This document shows, piece after piece, positions 58,455 to 64,000 of a DNA stretch of 64,000 nucleotides (position 1 is its first letter; each line of letters begins with the position of its first letter). The notes under the pieces are model-generated. The model was not told where the DNA came from, searched no databases, and saw only the letters and a program-made list of their open reading frames with translations. This stretch comes from Lysobacter sp. KIS68-7 (GTDB lineage Bacteria; Pseudomonadota; Gammaproteobacteria; Xanthomonadales; Xanthomonadaceae): contig NZ_CP089925.1 in the NCBI RefSeq assembly GCF_021284745.1, positions 3,037,001-3,101,000 of the forward strand, in the 5' to 3' direction. Position numbers and translations under genes: made by a program.

Positions 58455-59024
58455 ATGCGCGGAAGGGACGAGGAGACCGGCGAGTTCCACAGCCCCAGTC
58501 GGAGCGAACAGCGCCGCGCGGCGCTGGACGTGCTGGAACTGGGCGGAAAGCTGGCCGTGCTCAGCGATGCGCAGCTGTCGAAGCTGCCCATCCCCGAACA
58601 CCTGCTGCCGCACATCCTGGAAACGCGGCGCATCACCTCGCACATCGCGCACAAGCGCCAGTTGCAGTTCCTCGCCAAGCAGATGCGGCGCGAGGACGAG
58701 GAAACGCTGGATGCGTTGCGCGATGCGCTCGATGAAAAGGGCGACGCGGCGCGGCGTGAAGTGGCGGCGATGCATCGCGTGGAGGCCTGGCGCGATCGCC
58801 TGATCGACGACGGCGACGACGCGCTCGCGGCTTTCCTCGAGGAATACCCCGAAGCGGACCGCCAGCGCCTGCGCCAGCTCGTGCGCAACGCGATCGAGGA
58901 ACGCAACCGCAACAAGCCGCCGCGCGCGTACCGCGAGATCTTCCAGGTCGTGCGCGCGGTGATGGACGCCGAGATGGAAGCGGCCGACGAGGCCGACGAC
59001 GGCGAGGACTTCGACGAGCGCTGA
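58455..59024 (+). CDS. yjgA: Ribosome-associated protein YjgA (DarP)
   Basis: A 189-residue DUF615 protein involved in late 50S subunit assembly. It has [20 protein letters not shown] and [13 protein letters not shown] in the N-terminal half, and [19 protein letters not shown] and [11 protein letters not shown] in the C-terminal half; the tail is acidic. The start at 58455 has AGGGA upstream, 38 bases from the divergent pmbA start. The position between pmbA and tldD is common in this lineage. Confidence 0.93.
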   Translation: MRGRDEETGEFHSPSRSEQRRAALDVLELGGKLAVLSDAQLSKLPIPEHLLPHILETRRITSHIAHKRQLQFLAKQMRREDEETLDALRDALDEKGDAARREVAAMHRVEAWRDRLIDDGDDALAAFLEEYPEADRQRLRQLVRNAIEERNRNKPPRAYREIFQVVRAVMDAEMEAADEADDGEDFDER

Positions 59025-59035
59025 CGCGGCGCGCT

Positions 59036-60478
59036 TCACGCCCGCGTCCCGCCCACCGTCAACTGGTCGATCAGCAGTGAAGGCTGGCCCACGCCGACCG
59101 GCACGCTTTGCCCGTCCTTGCCGCACACGCCCACGCCTTCGTCGAGCGCGAGGTCGTTGCCGATCATCTTCACGCGCTGCATCGTTTCCGGGCCGTTGCC
59201 GATGAGCGTGGCGCCCTTCACCGGCGCGGTGATCTTCCCGTCCTCGATGAGGTAGGCCTCGGTGGCCGAGAACACGTACTTGCCGCTGGTGATGTCGACC
59301 TGGCCTCCGCCGAAGTTCACCGCGTACAGGCCCTTCTTCACCGAACGGATCATCTCTTCCGGATCGTGTTCGCCGGCGAGCATGTAGGTGTTGGTCATGC
59401 GCGGCATCGGCAGGTGCGCGAAGGATTCGCGGCGGCCGTTGCCGGTGGGCTGCATGCCCATCAGGCGTGCGTTGAGCGTGTCCTGCATGTAGCCGACGAG
59501 CACGCCGTCTTCGATCAGCGTGGTGCACGCGGTGGGCGTGCCTTCGTCGTCGACGTTGAGCGAACCGCGGCGACCGGGCAGCGTGCCGTCGTCGACGATG
59601 GTCACGCCCGGTGACGCAACACGCTGGCCCATGCGGCCGGCATAGGTCGAGGTGCCCTTGCGGTTGAAGTCGCCTTCCAGGCCATGGCCCACCGCTTCGT
59701 GCAGCAACACGCCGGGCCAGCCGCTGCCGAGCACGACGGGCATGACGCCGGCCGGCGCATCGACGGCTTCCAGGTTCACCAGCGCCTGACGCAGCGCTTC
59801 GCGCGCGAATTGTTCCGGGCGCCCGTTCGACAACAGCTCCGCGTACGAATAACGCCCGCCGCCGCCTGCGTAACCGCTCTCGCGACGGCCGTTCTGTTCG
59901 ACGATCACCTGCACGTTCAAACGCACCAGCGGACGCACGTCGGCGGCGAGCACGCCGTCGCTGCGCGCGACGAGTACGGTGTCCACGCCACCGGCCAGCG
60001 ACACCATCACCTGCTGCACGCGCGGGTCGGCGGCGCGCAGCATGCGATCGATCGCGCGCAGCGCTTCGACCTTCGCTTCGTTGCCGAGCGCATCGATCGG
60101 ATCCTCCGGCGCATACAACGCACGACCGCTGCCGGGCACGAGCGCGCGCGGCATCGTGGCCGAGCCGTCGCGTGCGATGGCACGCGCGGACTTCGAGGCT
60201 TCGATCAGCGCCGCCGTGTCGATCTCATCCGAATACGCAAAGCCGGTCTTCTCGCCGGAAATCGCACGCACGCCGACGCCCTGCTCGATCGAGTGCGCCC
60301 CGTCCTTCACGATGCCGTCCTCCACCGTCCAGCTCTCGCGCCGCGCGTGCTGAAAATACAGATCGCCGAAGTCGATGCCCGGGCCGAGCAATGCGCCGAA
60401 GGCCGCGTCGAGGTGGGAAGTCGCCAGGCCGGCAGGCACCAGCAGGCGGGATTCGGCGAGGCGAATGGGCAGGGTCAT
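59036..60478 (-). CDS. tldD: Metalloprotease TldD
   Basis: A 480-residue zinc protease subunit. The metal-binding [11 protein letters not shown] lies in the middle, and [18 protein letters not shown] and [17 protein letters not shown] are further conserved parts. It forms a heterodimer with PmbA/TldE and cuts small peptides and precursors. The start at 60478 ([10 protein letters not shown]) is chosen because the longer frame upstream has no support. It lies 82 bases downstream of the yhdP stop on the same strand and probably shares its transcript. Confidence 0.95.
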   Translation of the reverse strand: MTLPIRLAESRLLVPAGLATSHLDAAFGALLGPGIDFGDLYFQHARRESWTVEDGIVKDGAHSIEQGVGVRAISGEKTGFAYSDEIDTAALIEASKSARAIARDGSATMPRALVPGSGRALYAPEDPIDALGNEAKVEALRAIDRMLRAADPRVQQVMVSLAGGVDTVLVARSDGVLAADVRPLVRLNVQVIVEQNGRRESGYAGGGGRYSYAELLSNGRPEQFAREALRQALVNLEAVDAPAGVMPVVLGSGWPGVLLHEAVGHGLEGDFNRKGTSTYAGRMGQRVASPGVTIVDDGTLPGRRGSLNVDDEGTPTACTTLIEDGVLVGYMQDTLNARLMGMQPTGNGRRESFAHLPMPRMTNTYMLAGEHDPEEMIRSVKKGLYAVNFGGGQVDITSGKYVFSATEAYLIEDGKITAPVKGATLIGNGPETMQRVKMIGNDLALDEGVGVCGKDGQSVPVGVGQPSLLIDQLTVGGTRA

Positions 60479-60560
60479 GGGGATCCGGGGAAGCGCGCCG
60501 AGCGGCGCATTGCAATCAGATGGTGACGCCAAGCGTGGAGCGCAACCGTGAAGCAACGGC

Positions 60561-63500
60561 TCATCCGTTGTCGGAAGGCGCTTGCTGGGCGTCGGCGGGT
60601 GCAGCGCGGCGCGGCTGGTTGGCCGACGTTCCGCCCTGCGGCTTCTTGGTGACTTCCACCTTGGGGTCCTTCCACGGGCCGGTCACGCGATAGGTGCGCG
60701 CGGTGAGTTGCCCGATCGGCTTGTTGAGCATCGCGTTGGCGGCCGCTCCGATCGCGGCGCCCACCGGCCCGCCCGCCAGTGCGCCAGCGACCGTGAGCAG
60801 GTTGCCCGTGCGCGGCACGACTTCGACGGTCTGGTCGAAGGTCTGTGCCTGCAGGTCCGCGGCACCCCGGATCTCGATCTGCGCGGCGGGACCATCGATG
60901 CTGAGGTCGTCGGTGCGCGCCTGGCCCTGCGCGAGGCGCACGTGGCCATCGACGCGGTTGAAGGCCAGGCCCTTGTGGGTGACGTCGCTGAAATCCAGCA
61001 GCATGCGGCGCGGCAGTTGCGCCAGACTCAGCAGGCCGAGCACGCGGCCCGCACCCGGTTCGACTTCGAGCAGCGCGCCTTCCTTGATGTCGAGCGCGAG
61101 CAGGCCTTCGACGCCCTTCGTGCCGACATCGCGCGGCGCGCCCGGCCACATTGCATCGAACTGCGCACTGCCCTTGCCGTCCTTGAGCTGGCCGCCGAAC
61201 CCCAGGCCATCGAGCAGCGCGCCGAAGTCCTCGCTGTCGATCGACAGCGCGGTGCGCGTATGCGCGCCCGTGCCCATGCCGTCCCATTCGCCCTGCAGCG
61301 TGATGCGGTGCTGCCGCGAATCGGTCTGGAAGCGTTCGAAGCGCATGCCGGTGGGGGTCTGGCGCGTGCGCACGACGCCGCGACCCAGCGCGAGGTTGTT
61401 GAGGCGCAGGTCGTCGATGTCGAAGGACAGCGACGGAATGTCGGCGGGATTGAAGGGATTGGGATCGGTGGCGGGCGTTGCCGGTGCATTCGCCGGCGTC
61501 GGCGGCGCGCGCCAGTACGCCCGGTCGAAACGGCCGGTGATCGCCCCGCCCTTCGCATCCGGCACGATCGCGGTGCCGGCAAGCGCGGGACCGGTGACGA
61601 CGACATTGCTGCCGCCCTTGCCCGGCGTGACCTGCACGCGCGCATCCGGGAACACGCCGCCGATCAGCGCGAGACGATCGGCGCGCACGTCGATGTTGCG
61701 CAGCGGGAGGCCACCGCCGCCCTTGCTGTCGCCGCCGCTGGTCGTTGCCAGCGCGATCCAGTCGACGACATCCAGCGTCGATGCGCGGCCACTCGCCACC
61801 AGGCCCGAGGGCGGCGGTGCGTCGTCGACGCGCGCGCTGCCGAGCACCACGCGCAAGCCGGTCTGGTTGCCGCGCGAACGCGCGCGCAAGGCCGCGAGGT
61901 TGCCGAGCGACACGCGCACTTCGCCCTCGCCCATCGGCAAATCGGCTTCGATGGTCGAAGGCAAGGCGGCGCTTGCGGGTTTGCGCAGCGGAGCCGGCAG
62001 ATCGAGCGAGGTGCCGACCAGGTTCGAGCGCAACGTGAGCTTGCTGGGCGCAGCGACGGCATTCGCGCCTGCCACGCCCTTCGGCAACGCAACAGCGACC
62101 GTCCACGTCGAACGCCCGTCGAGGTAGGGCCGCAGCCAACCGAGGTTGCCGGCGCGATCGATCAGCGTCTTCGCCCCCATCGACGCTTCGAGTTCGGCTT
62201 CGAAGGCCTGCTTCGCATCCTGTACGTAGGACGCGCCGGCGCGCAGCGACAACTTGCCGGGCTGGCCTTCGTGTCGCACCACCAGTCCGTTCGCAGCGAA
62301 TCCTCCATCACCGTAGTCGGCCTTGCCGCTCACGTCGTCGAAGGCGAGGTTCCAGCGCTTCTCGCGCAGGCGCGCGCCCTGTAGTTGCACCGTGCCGCTG
62401 GTGTGTCCCTTCGCCGCGCCCGCGTGCAGCGGCAGCAGCATGTCGAAGGTGACCGCGGCAGGGCCGCTGGCTTCGACGTTCGCGAGCGTTTCGCCGTTGT
62501 CCTTGCGCAGCGGGCTGTGGCGCAGCAGGTCGACGAGTTTCGACGCATCGCTCGCGCCTTCCGCCTGCACGGTGAGTTCGGCGTGCGAATAATCGGGAAG
62601 CGCGGCGTGCACCTTCGACACCGCCACGCCCGCCATCGTGCCGTGGCCATCGACGGTGAAACCGTTGCCGATGAAGCTCGCATGGCCGTCGAGCTTTTCG
62701 ATCGCGGGCCATTCCGGCGAGAACTGCAGCACCGCGCCTTGCAGGTCCGCATCGGCGCGGAACAGGCCGTCGTTATGGATGAAGGGCCAGTTGTCGAGAT
62801 CGCCGCTGACCACTGCGTGGCCGTTCACGACGTGGCCGCCGACGAGCGCGGCGTCGAGCCAGTGTTCCGTCGCGTCGGCCATGAGGTGCCTGACGAGGAA
62901 GCCCTTGGCCGCGGGCACGGGCGAGGTGTCGAGGTCGGCGGCGACGTCAATCCACGGCCGCGTGCCGTCGCCCTGGAACCACATGCCGCCGCGCGCGAAC
63001 ACGCCGAAATCCGTACCGGTGATCTTCAGCGCGTCGAAGCCCACGCGCCAACCCGCGCCTTCGCGCCAGCCGGCGATCGCACCGCGCAAGGTCATCGGAT
63101 GCACGACCGCGAAACCGGCCGGCCAGTCGAAATCCATTTTCACGGACGCATCGGGTGTGAACACGAAGCCGTCCGCGTCCGCCATCACCGTGCCGGCGAG
63201 GCGATGCAAGCCGGGCCCGTTGCCGACCGGCGAGAAGCCGACGCCGGAGACCGTGCCATCGGCGCGCATCGCACCGTTGCGACGGCCGGCGAGTTCGACG
63301 CGTTCGAGCACCGCCGCGGGCCGGGCGAGCAGGATCCAGCGGCGCAGGCCTGCGTCCATGCGATCGCTGAGCGCCGCGGTGGCGAGCAGCGGGCCGGCAT
63401 CCACGTGCTCGGCACGCAAGGCATAACGTTCGCCACCGGCGAGCAGCAGGCCGTCGAGCGTCTGCTTGCTGCCTTCGGATTCGATTCGCAGGCGCGGCGC

Positions 63501-64000
63501 GTCGAAGCGCCAGCCCTGCGGTTCCTGGCGCAGGCGCGCGCGCATTTCAACGTGGCCGAATTGCGTCTGCGGCGTGCGCACGCCGCTCGCATCGCGCAAG
63601 GGCGCGCCACGCAGGACCACGGCATCGAGCGCGGTGTCGAAAGTCATCGAGGCGACGCGGTGGTCGCGCAATTCCAGCCACGCCTGCGCGCGCCCATGAC
63701 CGGACTGCACCTGCACGCCCATGACGTGCAGCAGCGGGGCCCACGCGGCGAGTTCGGCGTCCTTCGCGCCGGCATAACCGCGGCCGTTGCCGCGCTTGCG
63801 ATCGAAATCCAGGGTCGCCGACAGGGGCGCACCGTTCGCCTGCATCCATGCGCGCATGCCGCTGCGCACGCGATCGCCTTCCACGCGCAGGCGCAGGTCG
63901 ATGCGCGGCACGGTGGCGTCGATGCCGAGCGACGGCGCATCCACGCGCAGGCGCCCGCCGATGATCTGCACTTCGCCCAGGCGTTCCAGCGCCGCGAACG
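60561..64000 (-). CDS. yhdP: YhdP/AsmA-like family protein, 5' part beyond the window
   Basis: About 1146 residues of the C-terminal part are present and the frame stays open at the right edge. It has DUF3971 and AsmA_2 type sequence, with repeated beta strands and the C-terminal block [20 protein letters not shown] followed by [20 protein letters not shown], as in YhdP proteins, which form long periplasmic bridges for phospholipid transport to the outer membrane. It ends in a Gln/Lys/Pro-rich tail ([18 protein letters not shown]). Adjacency to tldD matches E. coli. Confidence 0.92.
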   Translation of the reverse strand, partial: FAALERLGEVQIIGGRLRVDAPSLGIDATVPRIDLRLRVEGDRVRSGMRAWMQANGAPLSATLDFDRKRGNGRGYAGAKDAELAAWAPLLHVMGVQVQSGHGRAQAWLELRDHRVASMTFDTALDAVVLRGAPLRDASGVRTPQTQFGHVEMRARLRQEPQGWRFDAPRLRIESEGSKQTLDGLLLAGGERYALRAEHVDAGPLLATAALSDRMDAGLRRWILLARPAAVLERVELAGRRNGAMRADGTVSGVGFSPVGNGPGLHRLAGTVMADADGFVFTPDASVKMDFDWPAGFAVVHPMTLRGAIAGWREGAGWRVGFDALKITGTDFGVFARGGMWFQGDGTRPWIDVAADLDTSPVPAAKGFLVRHLMADATEHWLDAALVGGHVVNGHAVVSGDLDNWPFIHNDGLFRADADLQGAVLQFSPEWPAIEKLDGHASFIGNGFTVDGHGTMAGVAVSKVHAALPDYSHAELTVQAEGASDASKLVDLLRHSPLRKDNGETLANVEASGPAAVTFDMLLPLHAGAAKGHTSGTVQLQGARLREKRWNLAFDDVSGKADYGDGGFAANGLVVRHEGQPGKLSLRAGASYVQDAKQAFEAELEASMGAKTLIDRAGNLGWLRPYLDGRSTWTVAVALPKGVAGANAVAAPSKLTLRSNLVGTSLDLPAPLRKPASAALPSTIEADLPMGEGEVRVSLGNLAALRARSRGNQTGLRVVLGSARVDDAPPPSGLVASGRASTLDVVDWIALATTSGGDSKGGGGLPLRNIDVRADRLALIGGVFPDARVQVTPGKGGSNVVVTGPALAGTAIVPDAKGGAITGRFDRAYWRAPPTPANAPATPATDPNPFNPADIPSLSFDIDDLRLNNLALGRGVVRTRQTPTGMRFERFQTDSRQHRITLQGEWDGMGTGAHTRTALSIDSEDFGALLDGLGFGGQLKDGKGSAQFDAMWPGAPRDVGTKGVEGLLALDIKEGALLEVEPGAGRVLGLLSLAQLPRRMLLDFSDVTHKGLAFNRVDGHVRLAQGQARTDDLSIDGPAAQIEIRGAADLQAQTFDQTVEVVPRTGNLLTVAGALAGGPVGAAIGAAANAMLNKPIGQLTARTYRVTGPWKDPKVEVTKKPQGGTSANQPRRAAPADAQQAPSDNG

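Overview
The window is high-GC chromosomal DNA whose gene order and protein sequences fit a gammaproteobacterium of the Xanthomonadaceae/Lysobacteraceae (Lysobacter-like). The evidence is the run map-glnD-dapD-arsC-like-dapE opposite rpsB-tsf-pyrH-frr-uppS-cdsA-dxr-rseP-bamA-lpxD-fabZ-lpxA-lpxB-rnhB-dnaE-accA, with bamA directly followed by lpxD. Species cannot be named from the sequence alone.

Region 1 (1 to about 8.9 kb) is accessory DNA. A P4-type tyrosine integrase lies next to the 3' end of a tRNA-Leu(CAG) gene. Behind it, all on the minus strand, run two small unknown genes, an AlpA-type regulator, a proline-rich protein with a virion-like C-terminus, a phage-type replication initiator, a DnaB-like helicase, two overlapping Cys/His-rich HGG proteins and a small membrane protein. 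This looks like one end of an integrative element or phage satellite with its own replication module. Its far end is not in the window.

Region 2 (9.0 to 17.6 kb) holds an OmpR-type two-component system, a small secreted protein, parC with tpm and a penicillin-acylase-family hydrolase, and an OmpW-type porin. Region 3 (17.7 to 23.5 kb, minus) is a tightly overlapping operon, map-glnD-dapD-arsC-like-dapE. It combines N-terminal methionine removal, nitrogen signalling and lysine/diaminopimelate synthesis. Region 4 (23.7 to 25.5 kb) is rpsB-tsf with a strong promoter, a long leader and a clear terminator, followed by a divergent lysR/doxX pair.

Region 5 (27 to 45 kb) is the large housekeeping cluster. 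It covers UMP kinase, ribosome recycling, isoprenoid carrier and phospholipid precursors, site-2 protease, outer-membrane assembly, lipid A synthesis, RNase HII and the replicative polymerase. Inserted in it are a cation-efflux gene, a small winged-helix gene and a DUF1232-like gene. LpxA carries a Met at the acyl-ruler position, which predicts a short acyl chain on lipid A.

Region 6 (45 to 56.5 kb) contains an AbgT-type transporter, a secreted GH31 alpha-glucosidase, accA, a TPR membrane protein, tilS, an intergenic inverted-repeat element, xseB-ispA, and an overlapping pair: a CHASE2 membrane protein with no recognisable output domain and an SH3-M48 metalloprotease. Region 7 (56.6 kb to the end) has a DUF4870 protein, pmbA/tldE, yjgA/darP, tldD and the C-terminal part of a YhdP/AsmA-like protein that runs off the right edge. 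PmbA and TldD form one peptide-processing protease and are encoded on either side of yjgA.

No rRNA, CRISPR array or intact insertion sequence was seen. The parts least explained by known biology are the integrative element and the CHASE2/M48 pair.
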